A stretch of DNA of 64,000 nt. Origin: Triplophysa rosa. Its lineage: Eukaryota; Chordata; Actinopteri; Cypriniformes; Nemacheilidae. The translations under genes were made by a program, and so were the position numbers. A model generated the notes under the pieces. That model did no database searches. It was not told the DNA's origin and saw nothing but the letters and a program-made list of their open reading frames with translations. Positions 23,800 to 36,659 of this stretch are shown piece after piece. The stretch lies in assembly GCF_024868665.1 (NCBI RefSeq), contig NC_079910.1, forward strand, positions 15,190,902 through 15,254,901, read 5' to 3'. The first letter of the stretch is position 1. Each line of letters opens with the position of its first letter.

Positions 23800-24638
23800 T
23801 TTGTTTCTGTCATTGATTCATTCAGAGTATAGATCAGATTATAAACTATAGCACCTTGCTAAGTATTTTTTTTTTTTGGAGAATAGTTTATTCATCATAT
23901 CTCTTCAAAGAAGAGTTTAACCAGAAATAAAAATTCTCTCATAATGTACTCACCCATGCCAACCTTGATGTGTATGACTTCTGTTTTTTGAAACGTCACT
24001 TTGAGTTTTGCATAAGAACACACAGCATTTAAATATAAAAATGTTTCTGGTAAACTGAAGAATGGAATTAATAAACCTCTAGACCTGAGGGTGAATAAAT
24101 TATGACAGTTTTTTTTTAAGTAGACATGTTGAAACAAGGAAGTACTTTTGTTCATTGACTCTCCTTGTGTGAAAGTCCAGCCAGTAGCGCATTGCAATAG
24201 TCCAGTCTGGACAGAACGAGAGCATGGACTGGGACTTGTGTAGCATGCTCGGACAGGAAAGGTCTAGTTTTCATGGGCTTTTTTTAGGTATTTTCATTCG
24301 GCGTTCTGCAGAAATGAAAGTGGAATTTAACTTCAGCCGTTGTGCTTCCAAATGCTCATTAGACACTGGCTCAGTCTATCATAACATGAATGTTTGACAT
24401 GAAAAATGGTCAAATAACAAAGTTGACAGAGGGGAGAGAGATGCACTACATAGTTTAAATGATGAAAGCGGTGGCTTTGCGTTAACATGAAATGTGATAC
24501 AGCACTACTGCAAAAATACCTCTGAAAAAGTTGTTTCAAATAGAAACCCAACAGAATGCAAGAGAACCATGGTATATTTGTGGCGATTTAAATGTTTGCT
24601 GTTATAACATAGTAAATTCACACAAAGCACACAGCTGG
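23800..24638. other. Convergent intergenic spacer
   Basis: About 0.84 kb between the two predicted keratin 3-prime ends. It contains a degenerate Angel-like copy (about 23920-24115, ending GGGTGAATAAATTATGACAG). At 24183-24240 is a piece of a teleost repeat (GCGCATTGCAATAGTCCAG, GGACAGAACGAGAGCATGG). No gene. Confidence 0.5.
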
Positions 24639-24644
24639 TTTATT
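24639..24644 (-). terminator. Polyadenylation signal of the minus-strand keratin
   Basis: AATAAA on the minus strand, about 150 bp beyond the stop codon of the keratin-18-like paralog. It is the first canonical hexamer noticed downstream on that strand. Confidence 0.45.
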
Positions 24645-24791
24645 TCCAGCTCAGTTTTATCACACACTGGCACAGATACACTGTATAGCTTACAGAGGAC
24701 TTTAATTATATGTAATTTAGAGCTATTTTCAAAATAATAGCGCTGATTTATCAATGTTGCCACAAACATGCATTTGTGGTCCCATTTGTGT

Positions 24792-27743
24792 TTAGACAAC
24801 CTTTTCCTTCGTTTCAGAGCTTGTGGACACAACTTGCCCATTCACAATGTTCTGGGTGATGGTGGTCACCCTGGTCTTCTTCTCTTCTTCGCTTAGTTGT
24901 CTGTAAAAGATTTAATAGACATCAAGCCCAGAGGTTGGTATTCTCAAAAAGAAACTGAGGTCAAATGAAAAAATAAATACAAATATTTGATCACTCACTC
25001 AAAGTCATCTCCATTCAGCAGTCTCCTGTAGGTCTCGATCTCATCCTCTAGTTTCATCTTAATGTTGAGAAGGGCCTGATAGTCCCGGCTTTGGTTTTGA
25101 GTGTCCTCACGCAGCTGTCGAAGTTCAGCCTCTCTCAGGACTATGATGGCATTGTATTGCTCCAACTCCACGGCGTATCGCAGTCTCATTTCACGGAGGG
25201 CTTCTTCAAGAGATGTTCTCTGGAGGAAATGTCAAGAAAAATGAGCTCACGAGATAAAAAAGAGAATGAATCCTTCAAGACGTGAGAAGTCGCTTACGGT
25301 TCCAAGCAGAGACTGCCGCTCTATTTCTAAGGACTTCATCTTTTTGCGGCTCTCGCTGGCTTGTGTGTTGGCTTCCTTCAATGCTGCTGTGTTCTCGGAC
25401 ACTTGAATGTGCACCTCAGTTATCTATCCCAAAAGAATTTTGTTATTGTCACAACATATTTAAATAAATGAGCGTTTGTATTAGAAGTGTCCTACTTTTG
25501 TTTCATGCCATTTCTTGACTTCCCGCTTGTTCTTCAGGATGATCTTTTCATAGTTTGCTCTCATCTCCTCCATAATTTTAATAAGGTCTTGCCCTATAGG
25601 AGCATCAACATGCACCTGAACTCCCGCCTGCTCGATCTGATCGCGCAATTCTGACACGTCCTGTAAAACATCCGATTTTTCTGCACGAGTTACTACATGC
25701 TCTGAGAATTTCAGGGAAGACTAATTTGATCTATAGCAGTATAATATTATAATTGTTTATAATCTGGATTTAATGGATCTACCAGTTGATGTTGTTTTTT
25801 ATAATCGATCAGTTCGACTTTCAGTCGTTTGACTTCATTTTCCAGATGCATCCGCGCCATATTGATATCATCCTGCTTTCTTCTCTGTGTATTTATGTCA
25901 GCTTCAATCCACTGTCTTATGGAAAGTTCATGTTCAAACCTACAGTATAAACACATTCGTGGAAATGATACCTGAATACAAAATTGCTAATTACAGCATG
26001 TAAATATTTGTAGGTATGCCAAATTTTAGGCTTTGTGAAATGGTTTCAGTTCTTCAGTTCGGTCAGTTCTTGTCTGTCTGTTTATGTATTATCAATAAAA
26101 ATGTTGGGGTGGGTCATATCAAAGTCAATAGAAGTTTGATTTTAAAGTGCAAGGTTTATTGTGTCAACTGTCACACGCACATACTGTATATTAGATCAGG
26201 CTAATTAATTAATAATGACCAAACTTGGACTTTAAAGCAGCTTACTTGAGCTTGAAGTCCTCTGCAGCCAACTTGCTATTGTCGATTTGAATATCAACTC
26301 TAGCAAGGCCTAAGGTCATCTCCTGGATCTGAGTGAATACATTACAGGGTAAGAGGTCTGGCTCTGTTTATTACAGTCTGTTGTTAGATTATTATTCGAT
26401 GGAAAAAACACACTCTCTAGAGACCTTCTCTGGTGAGCACTAAACTCATGTTCAGTGTTCACTTTTTTTAAAGTCATAATTCAGGATTGAACTTTTAAAG
26501 GAACAGTTCACCCAAAAATAAAATTCAGTCTTCCTTTACTCAATTACTACAAATCTGTATACATTACTTTGTTCTGATGAACACAGAGAAAGATATTTGG
26601 AAGAATGCTTATAACCAAACAGATCTCGTCCCCCATTGACTATTATAGTAGGAAAAAATACTTGAAAAAATGTATTTGTTCTGTTGAACACAAAAGAAGA
26701 TATTTTGAAGAATGTAGGAAAGCAAGCAGTTCTGGGGCACTTTTGACCACCATTGTCATTTTTCTTACTATGCAAGGAAAACCATTCTATAGCACATATT
26801 ATATATACTGAAGTAAACTAATCATATGTTCTCAATGTTTGAGCCATCTATTTAATCTTTTTATCATTATTTCTGTTACTTCAAAGTTTCATATAAATAT
26901 AATAGATAACATCACATAAAGTTATTCATATATCTATTTATCATTTATGTTTATTTATTACTTATGATTCATCTTAATTTATAATATTGATTCATATTTA
27001 TAATTTGTTTATACGTATTTATCATAAAAAAGTAAAAAAAAAAAATTCATTATAAATTAAAAATATTTTCTTTTGTGTTCTGCTGTGGAGAGAAAGTCAT
27101 ACAGGTTTGAAATGACAAGAGGGTTAGTAAATGATGACAGAATTTTCATTTTTGGGTGAACTATCACTTTAAGGTAGCAGGAAGTGCATGAATGTGTAAT
27201 GACTGTAGTATTCAGATTATATAGGTTATTCAGAGAAATTAACGAATTCAAGTTGTAAAATGTATTTATATCTCATATAGACAAATAAAATGATAAAGAA
27301 ACTATAATAAATGTGTATTTTGTGTAAAAGATCATGCAGAGGACCAGACAGTATAGATATAAAAATGTCTTTGGGAATAGGTTTAGTACCTCCTTGCGTA
27401 GTTTATCAATGATGACCAGGTAGTGATTATAGTCACAAGCATCTGGACATTTTTTCTCCAGAAACTGGTGAATCTGCAGCTCCAGCTCGCTGTTTGCCTT
27501 TTCCAAGCTTTTCACTATCTCTAGGTAGGATGCGAGGCGATCGTTCAGGATTTGCATGGTTATTTTTTCATTGCCGAATCCAAATCTCATTTGTGCGTTG
27601 TCAAATTTTCCAAGGAATTCCCTAGAATCGAAACCTCGCTTTCCAGGGCTCGACCATGTGCTAAATGATGATTTGAGGATGCTGAGATCTGATTCTGAAG
27701 CCATTCTTCTTATTCTCCTGCTCTGAGAGCTGAAGTTCTTCAT
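24792..27743 (-). CDS. Keratin-18-like type I keratin, convergent paralog
   Basis: A second complete type I keratin, on the minus strand. Seven coding exons, in order: 27743-27390, 26328-26246, 25939-25783, 25660-25496, 25423-25298, 25219-24999 and 24900-24792, joining in frame to 404 codons. Exons 2-6 have the same lengths as in the + strand krt18 gene (83, 157, 165, 126 and 221 bp), which supports descent by duplication. The head is short (about 58 residues) and not Gly-rich. The helix-initiation motif is [13 protein letters not shown] (67-79) and the helix-termination motif [10 protein letters not shown] (358-367). Two Cys lie near residues 99 and 103, just after coil 1A. The linker motif is VHVD (214-217) and the tail lacks DALD. 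It probably corresponds to a fish krt18 tandem duplicate (perhaps krt18a.2); the exact symbol is not certain. All junctions have GT-AG signals and no frame is broken. Confidence 0.88.
26495..27172. repeat. Angel-like MITE in intron 1 of the keratin paralog
   Basis: Starts TTAAAGGAACAGTTCACCC and ends GGGTGAACTATCACTTTAA. The left arm resembles the long variant at 1312 (AACACAGAGAAAGATATTTGG, ACCAAACAGATCTCGTCCCC). The centre is expanded by about 250 bp of AT-rich sequence (26780-27060), suggesting a further insertion or replication slippage. Confidence 0.65.
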
Positions 27744-27826
27744 CTTGCTGTTTATTATTCTTCAGAAGAGAGATGTGGTGTGAAACGGAGAACAGGTTAA
27801 TTCTGTGGAAGGAGAGTTAATGGTGC

Positions 27827-27837
27827 TTATATATAGA
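27827..27837 (-). promoter_or_regulatory. TATA box of the minus-strand keratin
   Basis: On the minus strand the sequence reads TCTATATATAAGC, a strong TATA box about 85-95 bp before the start codon at 27743. It predicts transcription start near 27800 and a short 5-prime UTR. Confidence 0.6.
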
Positions 27838-27849
27838 TACCTCTGTACA

Positions 27850-28836
27850 AGGGTCACATCCACATTATCTTTACACTCTTTGGAAATCTTATCACATGGA
27901 ATTTATCAATTCTGCCTAATTGTTTTGTCATAAATTGTGTGGAAAAGCGGATGGTAAAGTCACAAAATGAGCAGCATAAAAAAATATTTGGGGTGTGTTT
28001 TGGCTGCTGCAGAGACCGCTGGTAAGGAGGGGACGAAACTGGTGTAGATACGAAATTGATCTCATGGAAAATCAATAATCCCATTTCCACGTTTCTTTTA
28101 CTGGAGCTGCTGGTGTGTGGAACTTATTTACTCAGTAAATAATAATAATTATTTGATAGAGTAGAGTTTTTTTGTTTATTGTAATTTTAACACTTTTTCA
28201 TTTATATTACTCTTTTATTTATTAGGTTGTAAGCCATTCCTATTAATGATTGGTCATTAATAATGTTGCAATATTTTCAGTATTTTTTTCTTCATTCATT
28301 TAAAATGGTTCCTGCTTCATGAGATGTTGATCCATGTGCCCCTGCAGCTATTGTGGCTAGTCTGCCACATGTTCAGAAACACATTTTCCTACATGACATG
28401 AATTATTTCCCTTCTCAGGATAACTCTTATCTTCTTACTAACCCTTGGCTTGTAATCTCTTATCGAAATCAGTCTCAATGTGAAATTGAATGCTGACAGA
28501 TCAAACAAGGATCATTCTCAGAGTCTGTGGGGATTCGCCTCAAGGCATGACGGTTCAGATTTCTGTGGTAAAGTGAGTTCTGGTAACAAGTTCAACAGTC
28601 AGCTAAGTCTGTTAAATATCAGAATATTCAGTTGGGTTGCCAGTCATTCCATCAGAAGCTTACAAGTTAATGACGACATTTACAAGAAAATTAGTAAGGA
28701 TGCAAAATGTGTTTGCCGATACCAATATTAGATTATTTAGAATGATATCTGCCGGTATCAATGGTTCTGCTTTTTATACACTGTTTCTTTAGCTTAAACA
28801 AACCTGTCATATTGTATTTCTTTCTGTGTTAAGCTT
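27850..28836. other. Intergenic upstream of the keratin paralog
   Basis: No coding exon or complete repeat was recognised. Regulatory sequence for the minus-strand keratin is likely here by position only. Confidence 0.4.
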
Positions 28837-29205
28837 TTAAAGACGGCGTGAAATCAAAATTGAAAAATCATATTTTAATGTAATATTGTAGTGTTTTTAT
28901 GTGACTTTTCTGTGCACGTTATCATTGTTTTTATTCATGTGCCCTTATAATATTGAATCAAAAACGTTAACCTACTTCCCCCTCAAGACGTCATCTCTTC
29001 ACTTCCGGTCACAAGGAATGGCATGAGGGCGGGGCTCCAATGACTGACTGACTGCAAACTGACATTCAAATCTGCCTCCATTTTGTTAGCAACGCCCAAG
29101 TCCCTCCCTACATTTTTTTCTCATTTCAGAAGCCGTTTCACTTGGATATACGTCACCATATGGAAAAAGAAGACAATCGCTAGTTCCGTTTCATGGTGAC
29201 TTTAA
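28837..29205. repeat. TTAA MITE of the TTAAAG...GTGAAA family
   Basis: The left end TTAAAGACGGCGTGAAATC and the inverse of the right end, TTAAAGTCACCATGAAACGG, form imperfect terminal repeats next to TTAA. Inside are CACTTCCGG and GGGCGGGGC motifs like those of the copies at 32785 and 56692. It is 369 bp and noncoding. Confidence 0.65.
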
Positions 29206-32027
29206 GGTGGCTAGTCAAATGACTTAGACCACCTCATGAAATTCTAGCAGCACAGAGTTTACAAACGCCCCCTTTTTATTGACAGCCCTGATCATCAGCT
29301 GTGTTTAAACGATCTGCCAATAATAATCAGCCGATGGCGCTTTTTCAAACCTTTATATTTTCCAGGTTACCGAAGCGCTATAGCCCAAAATGTCGAGTTC
29401 TGCTTACTTGGCTATTGGCAACTATTATTGTGTTTTTACAAACAATGTAAGCAATTATCTGTGTAAGTGGAAAATAAATATTTGTTAAAACGTTAGAATC
29501 CTTTATGCCCTAAGAGCAATAAACACACAAGTAAATAAACCTGACTGAGATTATCATAATTCATGAATGAACGGGTTAAAAACTGTAAAAGAACCTTCGT
29601 GCAAGTGATTCACTCCATGTGTGGCTGCAGTCAGTAAGTCTGCATTTACACACCGACTCTCATCGGAAATTCAAAATCCATGCCACGCTTTCCTATTTTT
29701 GTTGTGTAAATACCAACTTAACTGTTTGGCACTATCAGTTTTCTGCAGATCTAGGGAACGGAACCTTATGAACCATCATGAAAATGAAAAGCCCCAGTGG
29801 CAGTACACAATGACTAACTATAGAATGTTCCACTGTGGGCCTGTAAAAGTGGGAATTTGCGGCTAACCGTGAGACACTGTTTCCACTCAAGTCTCCTTCG
29901 TCATGGTACGTTGGGCGAGTCCACTCGAAGGAAAATCCTGCTGGCGTGCATGGAGCCAAGGCAACTTTTGTAGATGGAAAAGCGGCGTTGGACTGTAAAA
30001 CGATCAGCTCCGGCCTATGAGAATGAAAATGAGTTTAAAAAATTGTTTACGGTAATGATTCATGCAATGTTACGAATTTTATTTAAAAACTTTACAAATA
30101 TTATAATATATTATTAACTTAAAAACGGTTGCTTGTGCAATTTTACAGTCGTGTCTTTATTTACCCAGCCTTGTGAATGAATAGGTAACTGGAAAAGACT
30201 TGGAAAAGGCCACATGCTTAGACAAGAATCCTCACCCATCAGTGCTGCCCACTCAAGTCATTTTTCTCTGTCCAGACACTTACACAAAACCTGATTGTTC
30301 CCACTCTATCCGAGCAAAACAGCAATTGAGGAATACGGTATATAATCAGAGCCAACATAATCATGGTAAAGGCAAACTTAAGTGTTTTTATGTTATTATT
30401 CGTCTGTGTCTTAACACAACACTGTACACGGTCTCATAACCTTATGCCTCAGTCATGCAATTGGTCATCCTCTGTTTACTACATTTTAGGAAGTCATGCA
30501 TTTCTAATAACCGCCCGTGACTCACTACTGAAAAGCGGTATTTACTGTTATGCTTCTCAGGATGCGAGGAATGCATTTGGAACATTGACAGTCTTACAGT
30601 TTTTCAATGTGGTTATTGCATACATTTGACTTTAAATGCTCTACAATCTTTATAATAGAAATCATAGTAAATTCATTTTCATTTTTAAGAGTGACGTTTG
30701 TACAAAACGAAGCATTTATATGCCTGTTGCTAAGGCTCTGTGAGGGTTGGTGTGCGGTTGCCAGGGTGTTCTGAGTGATTTCTAGTCTATTCCTAGTGTA
30801 CAATACTAGTGTTGTAACAAGATGTCTATTTAGATTCGAAAGAGCCCAAGTGTCTAGGCCCTGCCTTGCAAGTCTATGCTGTGTAATTTATTTCTGTGGG
30901 ACAAAAGTTTACTTACCCAAGAGTTAAAATCATATTTCACCGACTCTGGCTCTTCTCTCCATTAGTCTCTGAAAAAGACTCGGCAACAGGAAGAAACAAC
31001 AACAGGGCTGTGTTTTAGAAGGAATTTATTGCAGAAGCTATAAAGAGAGTCTTTTGAATCTTTCCGAACTTCAATGCCTCATGTCTGGGCTCCCTGGACA
31101 GGAGATTACCAGCAGCTATCCCTCACAGGTGCGGCTTTCATAAGACCTGAGCCACACACCCCCTTCCCGCCTCTGTTCAACACACATACATGCTTTTGTG
31201 TGATCAGGATGGGCATTACTTCTATTCTTTTTCTAAGGCACAGGCTTCGATTATACAAGTCAGTCTTAAAGCTGCAGTGAAACATTATACAGATAATGTA
31301 GTATGTATGATCATATTTTATATATAAAAAAATTCTGTTTAATCTCCTAAATTGTTCAAATCGTGCCAAATTTAAAAGTGCAGTTAACTAAAGTGGGATT
31401 TTTCCCATCCCTTTTCTTTTTGGGTCATCGGTCTAAAACCACCAATGAACCCCTCCATCCGTCACATTTTTGGTGTATCAGAGGTTGTGCAATTGAGCAA
31501 GACCTACAGTACCCTACACATCTCTCAATACACGTGGCAAAGTTGGAAAGCTTGAATCCCAATAAGATTTCAGTAAAAGTTTCCTATGTGCATTGTAGAC
31601 ATCAGAGTGAAACGTGAAGAACAGCACACAGCCAATCGTTTGGGCAGCATGTGTTTTAAGTTAGGGGGAACCCCAATGGAAATTTAACCAGGGTTACCAT
31701 GGCAACCAATAACACATCAAAACCAGACTGTGGTGGCACCATGGAAACTAAATTCTGGGCCAACATATAGCAGAATAAGAGGTTGTGCATGCTAGTTCAC
31801 TTGCTACTTATTCAGTAAGCTTGCTATATAAAACTGCAGTGGGCGGCGACTTCCAGCCAAAATTATACAGCTACACTTCATTTTCTTCTGCTATTATACA
31901 GCATTTTAGAAACCACACTCTTGTGGGACTTTATAACTTGCAATAGCTTGACGAGTCAAATCATGCTAAGAGGCACATGTTTAATGGAAATTCAACAATT
32001 TTATCAAACTTTGATAATCGCCATAAC
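29206..32027. other. Intergenic, no gene recognised
   Basis: Short ORFs only. At 30722-30772 the degenerate AGCAACC repeat appears in reverse orientation (TGTTGCTAAGG, GCGGTTGCCAGGG). At 31690-31710 GTTACCATGGCAACC forms a small palindrome. Nothing else is supported. Confidence 0.4.
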
Positions 32028-32179
32028 GGGATAGTTCACCTTCAAAATGAAATTTCTGTCATCATTTACTCACACTGTTGTCATTTTAATCCTGTGTGAT
32101 TTTCTTTCTCCTGCGAAACACAAAAGAGGCGTGTAAATAATGACAGAATTTTCATTTTAAATGTGAACTATCCATTTAA
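32028..32179. repeat. Angel-like MITE, internally deleted
   Basis: Left end GGGATAGTTCACCTTC and right end GTGAACTATCCATTTAA, with the outer arms TCTGTCATCATTTACTCAC and TAATGACAGAATTTTCATTT. At 152 bp the centre present in other copies is missing. Confidence 0.65.
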
Positions 32180-32362
32180 TCTTTTAAATAACTGAGAAGA
32201 CATCAAGTCTTCCAGGAAATGTGTGCACCGTACCTCTGCTTCTTGCAAATACTTCTGTGTACTTTTTTTTAACAGACATCAATGTTATATTCAAATAATG
32301 TGGATTTGAAAACAGTTGGATTGTAAATTAATGTGAGTGTGTCGATGTTTTCAGTTCAAATA

Positions 32363-32580
32363 CACTGTAAAAAAAATCCCGTAAAAAAACAGATAAAGTA
32401 CTGGCAGAAAATTACCAGTACATTTTCCTTTATTTTACGGACATTTCCATTTATGCTAAAATGCAAATGAATGCAGTGCAAAATGTAAAATACAGGTAAA
32501 ACAACTGTAAAAATGAACACGGAAAATTCCTTCATATTAATACAGTATATTGTGCCCTATTTTTATGGCTTTTTTTTAGA
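32363..32580. repeat. ACTGTAAAAAA-type element
   Basis: Begins ACACTGTAAAAAAAATCCCG and carries the inverted pair CTGGCAGAAAATTACCAGTA and ATTTTACGG motifs, ending in TTTTTTTAGAGTGTA. Related degenerate blocks lie at 13780 and 41735. It is noncoding, probably an old DNA transposon. Confidence 0.45.
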
Positions 32581-32784
32581 GTGTATAGGCCTACTGTAAA
32601 AGTTTTGCTGGATGTGATAATGTGCATATGGGGTGAAATATTTGGTGTAAGGTGTAAAGTCTGTATAGCTTTGGCACTGGAGACCAGGATTCTAATCCAC
32701 CTCTCGCTGAAAATGCTCTTTTACATTTTTTTCACATTACAGATCATAAAAAGGCATTTGTTTTCATTAAAATAGATTTAAGAC

Positions 32785-33589
32785 TTAAAGCCCCTCTGCA
32801 ATGACTTGGAACGCGCAGCATTATTTGATGTGTTGACGTAATTTCAACAGAAAAATGCATAGAGCGCGAGACATATTGAGTGGCCCCGCCCCCTTTTAAA
32901 ACAACCAATAGCGTTTCGTTTACGGCACAGTCAGCCTGGCAAAGCAGCATTTGACAGCATGATAGCCACAGTGGTGTAAAAGTCTATTGAAACGAAGGAA
33001 GATCATTGACACCAGTGATGTGTCATTTAAAGCTTGTTATTTACGTTGGTGAGTGACACTGGCATTTGTCTTCTCTTTTACTCATGGCGGAGATGTCCGA
33101 TCTCCTCCATAGAGACTTGAAACGGGTTAGATACCCATGTGTAGACTTGAAACGGGTCAGATTCTCTGTGCTATCGTGTCTCTGAACCGGAGGACACTCG
33201 CGTGACACTAACGCGAAATAAGACTTTAATGTTAATGGTTACACTGTCTGGATCATCCCCCATCTAGTGCATTATGCGTAATTCACCATGTAGGACATCA
33301 TAAATGTGCTTCCGCAGCTGTCATAGTGAAGGGGGCGGGACTCTTCTTTATTCTAAAGCAGATTTGATTGGACGAGAACTTTGACGAGAGGCTGAAGTGT
33401 GGCGTGATGTCATGGAATTTATCGAATTTTTTGAGCGTACGTGCCAGACTGTCCGTTTTGAACGCTTATATCTTCTAAATGGGAATTTTGTCAGCACGTA
33501 GGAGCATATCAGTTTATTGACGTCCTTAAGGCTAACTTATTTTTACTAAAAGGAAAAAAACTTTCATTTTGATTTCACTGGGGCTTTAA
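32785..33589. repeat. TTAA MITE, 805 bp
   Basis: The left end TTAAAGCCCCTCTGCAATG and the inverse of the right end, TTAAAGCCCCAGTGAAATC, sit at TTAA on both sides. The interior holds CCCCGCCCCC, a duplicated AGACTTGAAACGGGT and many CG dinucleotides, giving a GC-richer island that should not be mistaken for a promoter. Confidence 0.7.
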
Positions 33590-36201
33590 AATTCATTTTT
33601 ATTCATAAAGTTTAGGTTTAGGGTATAAGGTTAGGGGTAGGTGTAGGGCTTTAATATCTCAATAAGTTGCCATTATTTTAATAATTTTTATGCTGCTATT
33701 TTTAATTAGTGTAAACAGAATCTACTGCTATTCAAACTTAGATATAAATAGCATCTTTTGCTATCTACACTTACTGCAAATAGCCGCTGCCTTAATTAAA
33801 TTACATGTTACTCAGAGACTGACATGTTAACCCTCAAATAAAACAATATGTTTGTTATTTTCAAAAACGTGGTGAAACACAGCATTGTGCCCTTCGTCCG
33901 GCGTGCGACCCCCTTAAGAGTTATGAAACAAATCATTGGTAAAAGACAAACAGATGGTTCTTCGCTGTTCACAAAAAATCCACAATTTAACAGGCTTGCT
34001 AAGAAAATAAATGGAAATAAACATGTAAATAACGTTGTCTGCTTGTTTAAAAAAACAAGACTTTGCCAAAACATTCTTCTCATGCTGAGCATCGATGTGA
34101 AATGGACTGTTGCTTCTAATAAATCGTTGTTTTACGATAGAGGTCTTTTTATTGTGCCTCGCCACATAATTATGTGTGTACTTTATGTCTGGGGGGATGC
34201 CACGGGGTGCCATCAATAAAATGGTTTAGTGAGAACAGGGTTAACAGAAGTTCAGATGAAATGTTTGTCTAGTGTGATCAGGTTGCCAGGTTGCAGGCTA
34301 AGAAGGGGGTCCATTCATGCTTGTGCAAATCGGTGGAATTTAATGGACTACGTGTCTGAAATTCCAATGCCCGGCTACAAAATCTTCAACAAATGAACAG
34401 ATAGATAACACAATTAATAGCCCATCAAACACCACAAAATAATAAAATTGAAACCTCTTGCAGGATTCAAGCCATATGCAGGCATTAAGATTTAATAGAG
34501 GTTTAAGAATTTGGAAATTTGTTGACCAGAGCAACCAACAAGAAAACTGAAGCTATACTGCTCAAAAGTTTCATGTACATTTACTTATTAATATTCTACA
34601 ATATATTAATTAGCATTTTCGAATATAGCTACTCTTTGCTTAGCAGAAATCTTCATTTTATCAGCCAGTTTATTGAGATCTCATATAGAGATCCATTATA
34701 AAAAATACAGTAAAAGTATTTTCCATCTGTTATGGGCACTTATTTGCTGCTTTGACTATTTGAAAAACATTGTAAATAAAATCAGGTGAAATAAAATTGT
34801 AGTTTAACTAATTTCATACATTTAAGGATAAATCAAAACGCTTGCAAGAGAAAAATTTGACCCAAGTCACTGTTAACTTTTAATAGGTTGTGTCTTTGTA
34901 TATTAAGCTTGAATTTAAAGAGAATTTTACAACAAAAAATTCACCCTTGTGTATATAACAAAAAATATGACTCTAAAAATCATGATCATCTTAAGAGTAA
35001 GAGAGGAGGGGACTCTGCTTCTTATCAAAATAATGTAAGGACACAGGGTCAACTGTGAGGGAGAGGTGAAATATAATTTTCATTACATTTATTTCTTATG
35101 ACATTTGACAAATAGTCAAACAGAAGTCAAATGTCAAAACTGCTTATATGTGATTATTTATGTGAATAATGAGTATCATGATGTAACATGACTCATGTCT
35201 CAATATACAAAGTGTTTGTTTTTCTTTCTTTCCCATTATTATTATTATTTTTATGATGGTTTATGAAGATTATATGACGTTTTGATTGTCTGATTGACCG
35301 TTTATCCTCTGGATATAATTGTCTATTGCTAATGAAAGTAACTGATTAATCATTCATTGAATAGTTGATTGACACACGTGTGTTGAGATGTAAGTGATAC
35401 AAATATGAAGAGTTTCTAGAGAATGTGAAACAGAAGAAGGTCATATGTGACCGAAACGTTTTCTGATTTTAATTTATAAAGAAGATTGCAAATATTATAT
35501 AATATTATTATAATATAAAACTTTACAAACACTGTCATTACTAATGTATCTGCCTATGGCAGGGGAATGATTATTCTTTGCACATGCCTCTAAAAACAAT
35601 TATGTGATAACATGAACAGCTATCATTCTGATATTTATGAGTTTTTGTTTTTGTTTTGTTTTGATAGCCAAAGTCTGAAATATGTACTATACTGTATGTA
35701 CCTCCATGAGCAAGAACTGTTTTCTGTTTATCTTACATCATTCATATCCATCACACCTCCAAAAAGGATCCACAGAAAGGAAACAACTACCAAAAACAAG
35801 CTTAAACAAAATATATTATTTGATATTTTTATGTTTTAAGAGAAACCTTAAAACAATGCTTTTATGGAGTGTCCCTTTAATGATGTTGACATTCTTACTA
35901 GGAAAAAAAAGCAAAAATGCTAAGCTTGAATTATTTTTTGGAGTGCAATAATAGAGCTTACTGGACCATCAAAGTGTTTTCAATGTGATGTGTATTCTTA
36001 AACACTAAAAAGAAAAATGATCATTTTACCAGCAAAGCAAATCAAAATAAATTTGCTTGAGAAGCTAAACTGAATAAGACTTAAAATAATGTTTGTTTTA
36101 CCTCACTGGAAAATAAATGGTTTTTTATTGTTTTTAACAAAAACCCTGATTACATCATGATTTTTAATACTTACAATTTTGACTCATTGGCTCCCTTGGT
36201 G
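33590..36201. other. Intergenic, AT-rich
   Basis: Open frames of up to 123 codons (33848-34219 +) and 100 codons (33914-34216 -) overlap, have AT-driven composition and show no domain, so no gene is called. At 35436-35462 the phrase GAAGGTCATATGTGACCGAAAC recalls a common fish repeat. No complete element was delimited. Confidence 0.4.
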
Positions 36202-36518
36202 TTAAAGGGACATTTCACCTAAAAATGAACAAGTTGTTCCAAACCTGTATTCATTTCTTTGTTTTGTTGAACACAAAAAATGTTAGCAACTTCGATTTCT
36301 GGGGCACCATTGACTACCATAGTAGAACAAATAAAATGGTAGTCAAAGGCGCCCCAGAAATGTTTGTTTTCCTAAATTCTTTAAAATATCTCATTTTGTG
36401 TTGAACGAAAAAAATGTTCTACTATGGTAGTCAATGGTGCCCCATAAATCTCAGTTACAAACAAATATCTTTATTTGTGTTCATTAGAACAAAGAAATGT
36501 ATACAGATTAGTAAATTT
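36202..36518. repeat. Angel-like MITE, degenerate right end
   Basis: Starts TTAAAGGGACATTTCACC. The centre contains ACCATTGACTACCATAGTAG and two inverted ACTATGGTAGTCAA blocks. The right arm (AACAAAGAAATGTATACAG) runs out before any TTAA. Confidence 0.6.
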
Positions 36519-36659
36519 TCTCTGATTATGCATCTCTCCATTATCACTCAATGACCTTCTTTACAAACACTTCACCCTAACAGATGTGAACAGAAACAGC
36601 CCTGATAATCTGTCAGCACATCTCACTTCAGTACACTTCAGATACTATCGGTTCCTATA

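Noticed and set aside
32880..33420. CG-rich island as a possible promoter
   Set aside because: Falls inside the 805-bp TTAA MITE, whose family members carry similar CCCCGCCCCC blocks.
33848..34219. 123-codon plus-strand ORF with an overlapping 100-codon minus ORF
   Set aside because: No recognised domain, no splice context and AT-driven composition; both strands are equally open.
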